Assembly: GCA_963664085.2 (NCBI GenBank) | Contig: CAXXLO010000002.1 | Span: 3,038,001 to 3,102,000 of the forward strand | Source of the DNA: Bin5 sp022821545 | Lineage (GTDB): Bacteria; Chloroflexota; Anaerolineae; Caldilineales; Caldilineaceae | Length of the DNA stretch: 64,000 nucleotides | Direction: 5' to 3' | Shown here: positions 25,086-36,086 of the stretch, one piece after another | How the letters are laid out: the number at the start of each line of letters is the position of its first letter | Position numbering within the stretch: position 1 is the stretch's first letter | Position numbers and translations under genes: made by a program | Notes under the pieces: model-generated | The model's database searches: none | Told to the model about the DNA's origin: nothing | Seen by the model: the letters and a program-made list of their open reading frames with translations, nothing else

Positions 25086-28053
25086 CGCAACCGGCGGCGG
25101 CGACTGGACGGACCGGGACAACTGGTTGTCCAGCCAGCCGCTCTCCACCTGGTACGGCGTCACGACCGACGCGAGCGGTCACGTAACCCATTTGAAACTC
25201 GACGGCAACCGGTTGAGCGGAACACTCCCGGACCTGAGCGCTCTCACCTACCTGGAGGAACTGGGCCTCACAAGCAATCTGTTGACCGGACCGATCCCCA
25301 ATCTGAGCGCCTTCAGCAATCTGACGACCCTAGCCCTCAGTCATAACAGGCTGACCGGACCGGTCCCCAATCTGAGCGGCCTCACCAGCCTGACAACTCT
25401 GTACATCATCAACAACCAGTTGACCGGACCGGTCCCCGACCTGAGTAACCTGACCAACCTCGAAATCCTGGACATTTCGCGCAACCGGTTGACCGGACCG
25501 GTCCCCGACGTGGGCAAAATGCCCAGCCTTAGATCCTTGTCCCTCGGTCACAACCGTTTGTCCGGGTCGATCTCTGATCTACGTCCCCTCCCCAAATTGG
25601 GAGGTCTGACCTTGCAGCACAACCGCTTGACCGGCCCGGCCCCCGATCTGACACATACCAATCTGAGGGGCCTGAACCTCACCGGAAACCAGCTGTGCCT
25701 GCCTCAAGGCCTCGACTATTCCAGGGGAAATAGGGTTGTAGCCTACCATTTCCGGACCCTTAATCTGTCTCCTTGCTCTGGCGTCGCGCCCCCCACGACA
25801 GGGCAGACGCCCACGGCAGCGCCCCCCACGACAGGGCAGACACCCACGGCAGCGCCCCCCACGACAGGGCAGACACCCACGGCAGCGCCCCCCACGACAG
25901 GGCAGACACCCACGGCAGCGCCCCCCACGACAGGGCAGACACCCACGGCAGCGCCCCCCACGACAGGGCAGACGCCCACGGCAACGCAGACGCCCACGAC
26001 AGCGCCCCCCACGACAGCGCCGGACTCGGCTGAGGAAAGGGCGGCGTTGACAGCGCTCTACAGGGCAACGGACGGGGCCAACTGGAAAAACAACCACAAA
26101 TGGCTGACCGGCGCGCCGCTCTCCACCTGGCACGGTGTCTTCACCGACGAAAGCGGACACGTCACAGCGCTGCGCCTGGAACGGAACCGCTTGCGCGGCT
26201 CCCTCCCCGCGCTGAACGCGCTCACCTATCTGACAACCCTGTACCTTTATGACAACCAGTTGAGCGGGCCGATCCCGGAACTGAACGCTCTCACCAACCT
26301 GACAGTTGTGTGGATGAGTGACAACCAGTTCAGCGGCCCCATACCCGCTCTGAACACCCTCCCAGGCCTGACCTATCTGAACCTCGCATACAACCGGTTG
26401 ACCGGTTCGATCCCCGACCTCAGCGCACATGCCAACCTGAGATCTCTGAACCTCACAAACAACCGGTTGAGCGGGCCAATCCCTGATCTGAGCGCCCATA
26501 CCCAGCTGTGGAACCTGTCTCTCTCAGAAAATCAGCTGACCGGCTCGATTCCGGCTCGGCGCCTTCCACCCGATTTGTGGGTCCTCTCCCTGGATTCCAA
26601 CCGGTTGACCGGTTCGATCCCCGACCTCAGCGCACATGCCAACCTGAGATCTCTGAACCTCACAAACAACCGGTTGAGCGGGCCAATCCCCGATTTGAGC
26701 GCACTCACCAATCTTAAGGACCTTGACCTGGGCAACAACCAGTTGACCGGGTCGATCCCCGACCTCAGCGCACTCACTAAACTCAGGAGTCTTTCCCTGG
26801 GTTCCAACCAGTTGAGCGGGCCAATCCCCGACGTGAGCGCACTTGCCGAACTGGACTATCTGCGCCTTGATGCCAACCAGTTGAGCGGGCCAATCCCCGA
26901 CGTGAGCGCCCTGACCAACCTGACATCTCTGAACCTCGAATACAACCGGTTGACGGGGCCAATTCTCAATCTGAACCACCTGACCAAACTGACGTCCTTG
27001 GCTCTCAGGTACAACCAGTTGACAGGGCCGGTACCGGATCTGTCCGCCCTGACCAACCTGACGTGGCTAACCCTCAGAGGCAATCAGCTATGTCTTCCCC
27101 AGGGCTCTGGCTTGTCCGGCGCAAATCAGGTTGTGGCCGAGCACCTCAACAGTCTCAACCTGCCGGCTTGCACAGCCGCCGAACTGGCCCTGACGCCGGG
27201 GACGCCGCAAAACCTGACGCCGACCATCGCTGACGGCCAGGTCACGCTCACGTGGCGCGCGGTGGCCAGCGCCGCCGGTTACGAACTGCGCGTGTGGGAC
27301 AGCCTCAACCGCGCGTGGGGCGGCATCGGCGGCGACCTCAAAGTCACTTCCTACACACACGCTGTACTGAAGGACGGCAGGAACTACTACTACCAGGTCC
27401 GCGCCCGCGCCGCCAACGGCGTACGCGGCGCATGGTCGGCGCGGGTGTACGCGGCCGTGGTTACGCCGCGGTATCCACCTCCCCCCGTGTCGCTCCAGCT
27501 TGACATGTTTTATCAGAAGTACCTGGAAACGCACGGGGTGGCCGTGGTCGCGCCCAGTGAAGTGTCTGATGCGAAAATGGGCCAGGCGCGGGAGATCATA
27601 ACCGGTATGCTCTCCAACCGGGCCGACCTGCTCCAGACCATGGCCGCCAACAACACGATTGTCTTTATAGAGATCGACGACATAAGAGGAGTGGCCTATA
27701 AGATTCCCGGCGGGTGGGAGGCTTATGTGCGCGCGGATGACCCGGACTGTGGCAATTTCATCCATGAGTTTGCTCACGTGATCCACTACGCGCTTGAAGA
27801 TCAGGCCGGCGGACCCGCCTTCAATACAAGACTCCGAAGCTTGTACCAGTCTGCCTTGAACGCCGGGCTGTGGAAGGACTGGTACGCGTCTTATAATGCC
27901 GTCGAATACTGGGCCGAATCAGTAAAATACTGGCTCTGGGGTTCCTCGCCGTTCACTGGCTACGCGACGCTGGCGGATTACGATCCGGAAATGGTCGAGC
28001 TGATTGAGAAGGAACTCCGCGGCGCCTCGGTTCCCGCCGCCTGCAAGCCTTGA
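25018..28053 (+). pseudogene. LRR/Fn3/zinc-metallopeptidase, 3' part of the split gene
   Basis: Read from 25018 in the restored frame: Thr/Pro linker, LRR N-cap (ERDTLINLYNATGGGDW to STWYGV), about seven plant-type leucine-rich repeats (LxxNxLxGxIPDLSxL), a Thr/Pro linker made of six 11-residue repeats, a second N-cap (ERAALTALYRATDGANW) with about 14 more LRRs, one divergent Fn3 domain (about 27190-27470) and a C-terminal zincin. The zincin has HEFAH (H880 counted from TTG 25126) followed by Glu in VEYWAESVKYW, the known third-ligand pattern, and resembles ATLF-like/anthrax-lethal-factor-type predicted peptidases. The protease part is intact. TTG 25126 could start a 975-residue product without a signal peptide, which would not be exported. 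Confidence 0.85.
25786..25983 (+). repeat. Six 33-bp tandem units (minisatellite inside coding sequence)
   Basis: Units start at 25786, 25819, 25852, 25885, 25918 and 25951, each coding APPTTGQTPTA, with one A/G variable position. The array forms the linker between the two LRR blocks. In-frame length keeps the protein open whatever the copy number. Confidence 0.95.
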
Positions 28054-28085
28054 ACCTTGTGTGCCAGGCGCTTCCACGGGCGGAG

Positions 28086-28114
28086 TTGCAACCCCTTTGA
28101 ATCGTAGCTACAAT
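28086..28114 (+). promoter_or_regulatory. Sigma-70-type promoter of the DUF433/DUF5615 pair
   Basis: TTGCAA (28086-28091), 17-bp spacer, TACAAT (28109-28114); the antitoxin ATG follows 44 bp later with AAAGG before it. Confidence 0.65.
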
Positions 28115-28157
28115 CAAGTTGACCCTGATGGGTATGAAATACGACGAAAGGTAGAAG

Positions 28158-28388
28158 ATGGAAGCGTTTCCAAGAATTACTTTCGACCCTTCCGTGATGG
28201 GAGGCAAAGCATGCATTCGGGGGTTGCGGGTGACGGCTGGAACGGTCGTGGGTCTGCTGGCAGCCGGGCGAACTCCCGAAGAGATTTTGGCAGCCTACCC
28301 GTATCTTGAACGGGAAGATATCGACCAGTCCTTGGCCTACGCTGCATGGAGGCTGGAGGAACGGGAAATACCGCTTTCCCTCTCGTGA
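28158..28388 (+). CDS. DUF433 antitoxin-like protein
   Basis: 76 residues. The DUF433 helix-turn-helix signature is seen as ITFDPSVMGGKACIRGLRVTA and LLAAGRTPEEILAAYPYLEREDI. In bacteria these proteins are paired with DUF5615 PIN-like toxins and act as DNA-binding antitoxins. Here the next gene is exactly such a partner, starting with GTG that overlaps this gene's stop (GTGA). A 56-bp core of this gene is duplicated at 23244. It lies directly downstream of the secreted LRR peptidase gene. Confidence 0.92.
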   Translation: MEAFPRITFDPSVMGGKACIRGLRVTAGTVVGLLAAGRTPEEILAAYPYLEREDIDQSLAYAAWRLEEREIPLSLS

Positions 28389-28759
28389 AGCTGAGACTTG
28401 TGGTCGATATGAACCTGTCCCCCGGCTGGGCGCCGTTGCTGGAGAGCCATGGGCTAACTGCCATTCACTGGTCGAGGGTCGGCGACCCGCGTGCCAGCGA
28501 CGCCGACATTATGGAATGGGCTGCGGCCCACGACTATATTGTGTTCACGCACGACCTCGATTTCAGCGCCATGCTGGCTCTTTCCCAGGCAACTGGACCC
28601 AGTGTGCTTCAGGTTCGCGCTGCCGATGTATTGCCTGAAAGCCTAGGTGAAGCGATTCTCGCTGCGCTGGAGCAGCATGGTGATGACCTTGTATCCGGAG
28701 CGCTGGTCGTTGTGGATGAAAGCAGAAGTAGAGTCAGGCTCTTACCGATCGCCAGGTGA
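28385..28759 (+). CDS. DUF5615 PIN-like toxin
   Basis: 124 residues from GTG 28385 (VKLRLVVDMNLSPGW). PIN-like fold with the acidic residues expected for metal binding: Asp in VVDMNLSP, Asp in SDADIMEWA, and the pair in FTHDLDFSAML. Family members are predicted RNases (Mut7-C-related) neutralised by DUF433. The 4-bp overlap with the antitoxin gene indicates translational coupling. All predicted acidic residues are present, so the toxin should be active if freed. Confidence 0.92.
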   Translation: MKLRLVVDMNLSPGWAPLLESHGLTAIHWSRVGDPRASDADIMEWAAAHDYIVFTHDLDFSAMLALSQATGPSVLQVRAADVLPESLGEAILAALEQHGDDLVSGALVVVDESRSRVRLLPIAR

Positions 28760-28839
28760 TTATGCTTCATGGGTTTCCCTTTCACCCTACCGTCCCCAGT
28801 ATGCTTTTGCATCGGAATCTAATTTAACAGTTCATCGCT

Positions 28840-28869
28840 TTGCCGAGCCTATTAAAGACGTGTTATACT
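28840..28869 (+). promoter_or_regulatory. Promoter upstream of leuS, extended -10
   Basis: TTGCCG (28840-28845), 18-bp spacer, TATACT (28864-28869) with TG one base before it. It lies 278 bp before leuS, leaving a long leader. Confidence 0.6.
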
Positions 28870-28879
28870 GGCGCGCGCT

Positions 28880-28966
28880 ATGAGAAACGACGCAGGTGAA
28901 CCCCGTATTCCAGATTCTTTTGCCACCGGCGGCATCTCCGTCGGCGGCCTCCTCGCTCTTAGATAG
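28880..28966 (+). promoter_or_regulatory. Possible leuS leader peptide and attenuator
   Basis: A 28-codon ORF starts 11 bp after the -10 box (so almost leaderless) and ends GGLLALR-stop, with three Leu codons among its last five. Just after the stop, a GGCT/AGCC stem (about 28977-28990) is followed by GTTTT, and a competing CCCG/CGGG stem shares its 5' arm. This is the geometry of a leucine-sensing attenuator, but the stems are short. No T-box motif was found. Confidence 0.35.
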
Positions 28967-29147
28967 CCCGCGCCGGGGCTTCGAGAGCCGTTTTCCACGT
29001 CCCTGAGCGGGCCCAATCAAGAACTTGCGCTACGGAACATGTTCGTAACGACGCGTGCATGTTTGCCTTGTCGCGTCCTTACCGTTCCCGGTACGCCGGC
29101 CAGCAGTCCAAAGAAAAAGTATAACTCCGTAAAAGGAGACTCATACC

Positions 29148-31682
29148 ATGTCTGACAGGTATAAACATTCGGAAATCGAGTCCAAGTGGCAGGCCGCATG
29201 GGAAGAACAGGGCCTGTACGACACCGCGGAAGACCCTTCCCGACCGAAGTGGTACGCGTTGACGATGCTGCCGTACACGTCGGGCGATCTGCATACGGGT
29301 CACTGGTATGCGATGACGCCCAGCGACGCCGCCGCCCGCTATCGCCGCATGAGCGGCTTTAACGTCTTCTTCCCCATCGGCTTTGACGCCTTCGGCCTGC
29401 CGGCGGAGAACGCCGCCATCCAGAACAACGCGCATCCCCAGGAATGGACGTACAACAATGTGGAGCGGATGCAGGGCCAGCTGCGCCGCATGGGCGCGAT
29501 GTGGGCGTGGGACCGCGAAGCGATCAGCTGCGACCCCGAATACTACAAATGGTCCCAGTGGTTCTTCCTCAAGCTGCACGAAATGGGGCTGGCCTACAGG
29601 GAGTACGCGCCGGTTGACTGGTGCCCAAAGTGCAACACAACCCTGGCACGCGAACAGGTCTGGGGCGAGGACCGCCACTGTGAACGCTGCGATACGCCCG
29701 TAATCAAGAAAGACCTGAACCAGTGGAAGTTCCGCATCACAAACTACAGCGAGGAGCTGCTGGCGGACCTGGAAAAGATCGACTGGCCGGAACCCGTGAA
29801 GGTGATGCAGACCAACTGGATCGGGCGCAGCGACGGCGCGCAGGTGACGTTTTTCACTGAAGATGGGGACCCGATTGAGATTTTCACCACCCGGCCCGAC
29901 ACGCTCTGGGGCGCGACATTCATGGTGCTGGCCCCGGAGCATCCACTGGTGGACAAGATCACCACGCCCGAGCAGCGCGGCGCGGTCGACGAATGTGTCG
30001 AACAGGCAGGCCGCCTGGACGAAATCGCGCGCACGGCTGAGGACAAGGAGAAGACGGGCGTCTTTACCGGCGGCTACGCCATCAACCCGGTCAACGGCGA
30101 ACGGATCCCGATCTGGGTGGCGGACTACGTGCTGATGGGCTATGGAACGGGCGCCATTATGGCGGTTCCCGGCCATGACGAACGTGACTTCGAGTTCGCC
30201 AAAAAGCACGGACTGCAGATTCTCCTGGTCGTACAGCCTCCGGCCGACAGCGAAGCCGGCCACGTGCGCAGCGCCGACGACCTGGAGGCTGCCTGGCCCG
30301 GCGAGGGCGTGATGATAAATTCGGGACCAATTGACGGCACGCCCGCGGGCAAGGAGGAGGGCGAAAGCGTCAAAGCCGCGATTGCCTGGCTGGAGGAAAA
30401 CGGGAAGGGCACGGGCGCGGTCAACTACCGCTTGCGCGACTGGCTGATCAGCCGCCAGCGCATGTGGGGCACGCCTATTCCGATGATCCATTGCCGCAGG
30501 TGCGGGACAGTCCCGGTAAAGTACGCGGATCTGCCGGTGCGACTGCCCGACGACGCGCAGTTCAAGCCGACCGGCGAAAGCCCGCTCAACTATCACGAAG
30601 GCTTCCGCTACGTGACCTGTCCGCAATGCCAGGGCGATGCCGAGCGGGAGACCGATACCATGGACACGTTCATGTGCTCCAGCTGGTATCAATACGCCTA
30701 TGTTGATCCCTACCACAGGGCGGGCGAACCGCTGGCCGCAGACGACTTGCCCTGGGATAGCGGCCGCGGCAGCTACTGGCTGCCCGTCGATCAGTACACG
30801 GGCGGCATCGAACACGCCACCATGCACCTGCTGTATACGCGCTTCTTTACCAAGGCGCTGCGGGACATGAATGTCGTAGGGTTCGACGAGCCGATGCTGC
30901 GTCTGTTCAACCAGGGGATCATCCTGGGGCCGGACGGTGAGCGCATGTCCAAGAGCCGCGGCAACGTGGTCAACCCGGACGAATACGTCGATAAGTACGG
31001 CGCCGACACCGTGCGCGGCTACCTGATGTTCATCGGCCCCTGGGAGCACGGCGGGCCCTGGGACCCGAGCGCCATCGAAGGCGTAAGCCGTTTCCTGTAC
31101 CGGGTCTGGAGCGTCGTCCTGGATGAGCCGCACTCGAACGGCGCCGGAGGTCCCGCGGACGCAGACGTTCGCGGCCTGGAGCGCAAGCTCCACCAGACGA
31201 TTGGCAAGGTGTCGGAAGACTTCGGCAGCTTCCGCTTCAACACGGCGATTGCGGCACTGATGGAGTTCAACAACTATCTGATACGGGTCAAGGATACCTT
31301 TACCGGGGCGGACGGCGGCGAGACGGAAGATGGCGTCTGGCGGGAGTCGGTGCGCAATCTGCTGCTGATGATGGCGCCGGTATTTCCTCACGTCAGCGAA
31401 GAGCTGTGGCAGCGGCTGGCGGCCGGCGGCGACGCGGCCAGCGTTCACCTGCAAGCATGGCCGCAGGCCGACCCGGAGAAGGCCAAAGAGGAAGAGATAA
31501 CGGTCGTGGTACAGGTAAACGGGCGCGTGCGCGATAAGTTGAGCGTCGCGCCCAACACGGCTGAAGAAGAGCTGGAGGCGATGGCCCTGGCTTCAAACAA
31601 CGTGCAGCGCTGGATGGACGGCAAGCAGGTGCGCAAAGTGGTTGTCGTGGCGGACAAACTGGTGAACATCGTCATTGGATAA
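29148..31682 (+). CDS. leuS: Leucyl-tRNA synthetase
   Basis: 844 residues, normal length; ATG 29148 follows AAAAGGAG. Charges tRNA-Leu with leucine in the cytoplasm. Class I signatures: the HIGH-type motif appears as HTGHW in YTSGDLHTGHWYAM (residues about 41-54), and KMSKS as MSKSRGN in ERMSKSRGNVVNPDEY (near 600). The CP1 editing domain lies between about 230 and 410 with TTRPDTLWGATF and the GHDERDFEFA motif that hydrolyses mischarged tRNA. Zinc-like Cys pairs CPKCNTT and CERCDTP (near 160-185) and CRRC (near 450). C-terminal anticodon-binding and appended VQVNGRVRDKL domain are present. Confidence 0.98.
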   Translation: MSDRYKHSEIESKWQAAWEEQGLYDTAEDPSRPKWYALTMLPYTSGDLHTGHWYAMTPSDAAARYRRMSGFNVFFPIGFDAFGLPAENAAIQNNAHPQEWTYNNVERMQGQLRRMGAMWAWDREAISCDPEYYKWSQWFFLKLHEMGLAYREYAPVDWCPKCNTTLAREQVWGEDRHCERCDTPVIKKDLNQWKFRITNYSEELLADLEKIDWPEPVKVMQTNWIGRSDGAQVTFFTEDGDPIEIFTTRPDTLWGATFMVLAPEHPLVDKITTPEQRGAVDECVEQAGRLDEIARTAEDKEKTGVFTGGYAINPVNGERIPIWVADYVLMGYGTGAIMAVPGHDERDFEFAKKHGLQILLVVQPPADSEAGHVRSADDLEAAWPGEGVMINSGPIDGTPAGKEEGESVKAAIAWLEENGKGTGAVNYRLRDWLISRQRMWGTPIPMIHCRRCGTVPVKYADLPVRLPDDAQFKPTGESPLNYHEGFRYVTCPQCQGDAERETDTMDTFMCSSWYQYAYVDPYHRAGEPLAADDLPWDSGRGSYWLPVDQYTGGIEHATMHLLYTRFFTKALRDMNVVGFDEPMLRLFNQGIILGPDGERMSKSRGNVVNPDEYVDKYGADTVRGYLMFIGPWEHGGPWDPSAIEGVSRFLYRVWSVVLDEPHSNGAGGPADADVRGLERKLHQTIGKVSEDFGSFRFNTAIAALMEFNNYLIRVKDTFTGADGGETEDGVWRESVRNLLLMMAPVFPHVSEELWQRLAAGGDAASVHLQAWPQADPEKAKEEEITVVVQVNGRVRDKLSVAPNTAEEELEAMALASNNVQRWMDGKQVRKVVVVADKLVNIVIG

Positions 31683-31816
31683 CGCCATGATGGTATGCAA
31701 GGGATGGGCGCGGCGCGCATCACGACCCCCCTGAGAACAGGAAGGCGCTGCGACCGCGAACGGAACATGCAGGACAAGACTGACAGCGTATAGCGCAAGC
31801 CAGGGCGAGGAGTCCC

Positions 31817-32167
31817 ATGAGCGTAGAGTGTATTTTCTGCAAAATCGTGGCGGGGGAACTGCCCTCGAAACAGTTTCACCAGGACAACCTGGTAACAGCC
31901 TTTCAGGACATTTCGGCACAGGCGCCGGTACACATCCTGATTGTGCCGAATCAACACTTCAGAGATCTGGGAGAGATGGGCGACGATCAGGCGGAGATAC
32001 TTGGACGGATAGCCCAGGTCGCCGGTCAACTTGCTGCGCAGGAAGGGGTGGCGTCCGACGGCTGGCGGCTTGTTACGAATGTTGGCAAGCATGGCGGCCA
32101 GGAGGTCTTCCATACGCACTTCCACCTGCTGGGTGGACGTCCCTTGGGTCCGCTCCTGGCACGCTGA
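31817..32167 (+). CDS. HIT-family (HINT-like) nucleotide hydrolase
   Basis: 116 residues; GAGGAG lies 7 bp before the ATG. The histidine triad is HTHFHLL near residue 100 (HxHxH), and the N-terminal CIFCKIV zinc-like Cys pair and DISAQAPVHILIVP segment are typical of HINT. Known members hydrolyse purine phosphoramidates such as AMP-lysine or AMP-NH2. Cytoplasmic. It follows leuS by 134 bp on the same strand and is convergent with the O-methyltransferase gene across a strong hairpin. Confidence 0.95.
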   Translation: MSVECIFCKIVAGELPSKQFHQDNLVTAFQDISAQAPVHILIVPNQHFRDLGEMGDDQAEILGRIAQVAGQLAAQEGVASDGWRLVTNVGKHGGQEVFHTHFHLLGGRPLGPLLAR

Positions 32168-32190
32168 AGCGAGTGGATTTTCGCTGAAAG

Positions 32191-32270
32191 AGCGCTGAGT
32201 CAGGGCGCTGAGGCAGGGCGTCAACCGTTCTGCCCCGACTGTTCTGCCTCGACTGTACTGGCTCAGCGCT
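32191..32270. terminator. Long hairpin between convergent genes
   Basis: Outer arms AGCGCTGAGTCAG (32191-32203) and CTGGCTCAGCGCT (32258-32270) pair over 13 bp with one G-U; inner arms GAGGCAG and CTGCCTC pair inside. No T run follows on either strand. Probably a bidirectional terminator or transcript-end structure. Confidence 0.6.
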
Positions 32271-32344
32271 TCAGTTCCGACCATTCGGGACCGCCCGCAG
32301 TCCGTCCCGATCTTCTGCGGGCAATGGACTTCCTCTCAATTCCA

Positions 32345-32998
32345 TCACTTGACCACGGCCATCGCCAGCCCGTCCGGATAGGGCACGACCGTGCTGGCAA
32401 GGCGCTCGTGACTGCTGAGCAGGCGGGCAAAGTTTCGCATCCCCTGCACCCAGTCCCAGTCCTGCTTTTCCGGATCCACCAGGCTCCCCCACATTTCAAC
32501 ATTGTCTCCAAGGATCACCGTACCCGGCCGGCTGTATCTGAGCGCATAATCCAGGTATTCGGGGTAGTTGCCTTTGTCGGCATCGATGAAAACCATGTCG
32601 AAGGGGGCCTCCTCCGCCAGGTGCGGGAGCAGTTCGAGCGCAGGTCCGACCCGCACCTCGATCTTGCCGGCGAGCCCCATGCGCCGCCACTGCCTGCGGG
32701 CGAAGTCGGCGTGCTTCTGCTCCAGCTCCAGGCCAATCAGCCTGCCGTCTTCCGGCAGCGCGCGTGCGATCCACGTTCCGCTGTACCCGCCCAACACGCC
32801 GATCTCCAGCACCTTTCTGGCCCCCGTCAGCTGCACCAGCAACTGCAGGAACTTTCCCTGCTCCGGCCCGATACTCATGTTAGGGATGCCCTCTGACTCG
32901 GCCTCTTCCTGCAACCGGGACAGGTCGTCATCGTCACTGTGAAAGAGGTCGCGCAAGAACTGCTGATAGGGATCGATCTCATTCAGTTTGGACATCAA
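32345..32998 (-). CDS. SAM-dependent O-methyltransferase (class I, CCoAOMT-like)
   Basis: 217 residues, the size of bacterial catechol/caffeoyl-CoA-type O-methyltransferases. Motif I is VLEIGVLGGYSG, motif II LIGLELEQKHADFAR, and the metal-binding region is FIDADKGNYPEYLDYAL with GDNVEMWGSL. N-terminal helices (1-60) form the cap. Substrate unknown; a small-molecule catechol is usual. Third gene of an apparent minus-strand operon glyA-radA-OMT with 19 bp between radA and this start, so it might have a one-carbon link to glyA, but that is only context. Confidence 0.93.
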   Translation of the reverse strand: MMSKLNEIDPYQQFLRDLFHSDDDDLSRLQEEAESEGIPNMSIGPEQGKFLQLLVQLTGARKVLEIGVLGGYSGTWIARALPEDGRLIGLELEQKHADFARRQWRRMGLAGKIEVRVGPALELLPHLAEEAPFDMVFIDADKGNYPEYLDYALRYSRPGTVILGDNVEMWGSLVDPEKQDWDWVQGMRNFARLLSSHERLASTVVPYPDGLAMAVVK

Positions 32999-33017
32999 AG
33001 TTCTCCATCGATGGCAG

Positions 33018-34457
33018 TTACTTCAACAGCGCCGCGTCCAGAGCGTCGGCCACCGTGCGCGCGCCGATGATTTCAATTTCAGCGGGAAGGTCTGAGGCGC
33101 CTCCCCTGCCGTTGGCGTCCGCTCCAGCCCGGCCCGACTGTGAGCGCCTCCTCCGCAGGGCATGACGAGGCACGATCGCCCGCCCGAAGCCGAGTTTGGC
33201 CGCTTCGTGCAGGCGGAGGGCCAGCTGACTGACGCTGCGCAGCTCGCCGCTGAGGCCGATTTCGCCGATGAGCGCGGCTTCGGCCGCGACGGGAACATTA
33301 CGGTAGCTGCTGGTGACGGCCGCCGCGATCGCCAGGTCTGCGGCAGGCTCGCCAATATGCAGCCCGCCGATCACATTCACAAATATGTCCTGGGCGCTCA
33401 TTGAGAGCCCCATCCGCTTGCTCAGCACGGCCGTCACCAAGAGCAGGCGGTTGAAGTCGACGCCGTTGCCCGTGCGCCGCGGCTGGCTGAAGGCGGTCGG
33501 GCTGGCCAGGGCCTGCACTTCGACCAGCAGAGGCCGGCTTCCCTCCAGCGGAACCGCGATGGCGCTGCCGGAGGCGTTCGGCAGCCGTTCGGCCAGAAAC
33601 ATGGCCGAGGGGTTGGCGACCGGGGTCATGCCGCGTTCCGTCATTTCGAATACGCCCACTTCATTGGTGCTGCCGAAGCGGTTCTTCACCGAATGCAACA
33701 GGCGGTAGGCGTGAAAGCGCTCCCCCTCCAGCTGGAGTACGGCGTCCACCATATGCTCCAACACGCGCGGGCCGGCGATCGCTCCCTCCTTGGTCACGTG
33801 CCCTACCAGAAAGAGGGGGATATTGAGCTGTCTCGCCTGCCGCAGCAGATGGGCCGCGCAATCCCTTACCTGGGAAACGGTCCCGGCTGCACTGTCGCTG
33901 GCGCCGCTGTGAATCGCCTGCACCGAATCGACGATCACCAGCGACGGTCTCACCTTCGCGATCTGTTCCAGGATCTGTTCCAGGATGGTGTCCGCCAGTA
34001 TCAGCAGACGGTCTTCTTTCAGCCCCAGTCGCGAGGCGCGCTCCCCGATCTGGTAGGCGCTCTCTTCGGCGCTGACATACAACACCTGACCGACCTTGCG
34101 CGCCACTTCGGCAGCCGTCTGGACGAGCAGCGTACTCTTGCCGATGCCGGGATCGCCGCCCACCAGGATACCGGCGCCGGGTACGATTCCGCCCCCCAGG
34201 ACGCGATTCAGTTCGGAGTTTTCGAGCGTGATGCGCCGCGACGGTTCACTGGGGATGTCCGGCAGCGCCAGAGGCGAAGGCGCGTGGCCTGAGTCGGCCC
34301 GGCCGCCGCCTAGAGGGGGCGCTTCATCGCGGACCCGGCTCTCCTCGAGCGTGTTCCACTCGCCGCATTCCGGGCACCGTCCCATCCACTTCATCTGCGA
34401 ACTGCCGCATTGAGTACAGATGAACCGGGTCCTGACCCTGGTGGCCACAGTCACCAA
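33018..34457 (-). CDS. radA: DNA repair protein RadA
   Basis: Up to 479 residues from TTG 34457; GTG at 34454 or 34448 are alternatives since GGAAGG lies just upstream. RadA/Sms is a hexameric ATPase that promotes branch migration in recombination. In order: a C4 zinc finger (CTQCGSSQMKWMGRCPEC, residues about 14-31), RecA-like ATPase with Walker A GGDPGIGKST, Walker B LVIVDSVQ, the RadA-specific VKNRFGSTNEVG motif, and a Lon-like C-terminal domain (from about 290). An insertion (RRRRSQSGRAGADANGRGG) near the C-terminus is unusual. 12 bp downstream of glyA. Confidence 0.96.
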   Translation of the reverse strand: MVTVATRVRTRFICTQCGSSQMKWMGRCPECGEWNTLEESRVRDEAPPLGGGRADSGHAPSPLALPDIPSEPSRRITLENSELNRVLGGGIVPGAGILVGGDPGIGKSTLLVQTAAEVARKVGQVLYVSAEESAYQIGERASRLGLKEDRLLILADTILEQILEQIAKVRPSLVIVDSVQAIHSGASDSAAGTVSQVRDCAAHLLRQARQLNIPLFLVGHVTKEGAIAGPRVLEHMVDAVLQLEGERFHAYRLLHSVKNRFGSTNEVGVFEMTERGMTPVANPSAMFLAERLPNASGSAIAVPLEGSRPLLVEVQALASPTAFSQPRRTGNGVDFNRLLLVTAVLSKRMGLSMSAQDIFVNVIGGLHIGEPAADLAIAAAVTSSYRNVPVAAEAALIGEIGLSGELRSVSQLALRLHEAAKLGFGRAIVPRHALRRRRSQSGRAGADANGRGGASDLPAEIEIIGARTVADALDAALLK

Positions 34458-34469
34458 CCTTCCGTCTCA

Positions 34470-35786
<1,317 letters not shown>

Positions 35787-36086
35787 TTGGGTCCGCTCCC
35801 GTTTAAGAACGTTCGCAAGGCACGCATGAAGAACACCAGTCGCGCCAGCACAGAACATTAGCACGGGGCACGCGTTTCGTCAATTTTCCCGAGATTATCG
35901 GACCGGCGGAAGCCGGTTAGACAGAACAGTTTTCCGCCTTTTGCCCGTGAAGAAAAACGGTGTGATAGAATTGGCAATCTGAAATGCAGGTGTTTACCCC
36001 GGCCGGACGGGGAGCATCCTTTCCGGCCCGCGGGATTCGGCATGTACCCGTAAGGCGGAAGGCGCCGTTTGGAGTCTCATTTACGT
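35787..36086. other. Divergent promoter region between glyA and SCO1 gene
   Basis: Should hold both promoters. TGTGATAGAAT near 35960 could be a -10 region for the rightward gene, with TTGCCC 19 bp upstream. No riboswitch consensus seen before glyA. Confidence 0.4.

Noticed and set aside
25786..25983. Regular 33-bp repeats as a CRISPR array
   Set aside because: No spacers: the units are directly adjacent and encode a Thr/Pro linker in frame.
28870..29147. T-box riboswitch in the leuS leader
   Set aside because: No T-box sequence (GGGTGGNACCGCG-like) or specifier loop was found.
29079..31454. 791-codon open frame on the minus strand opposite leuS
   Set aside because: Exact antisense of leuS, arginine/valine/histidine-rich composition from reversed GC-rich codons, no ribosome site.
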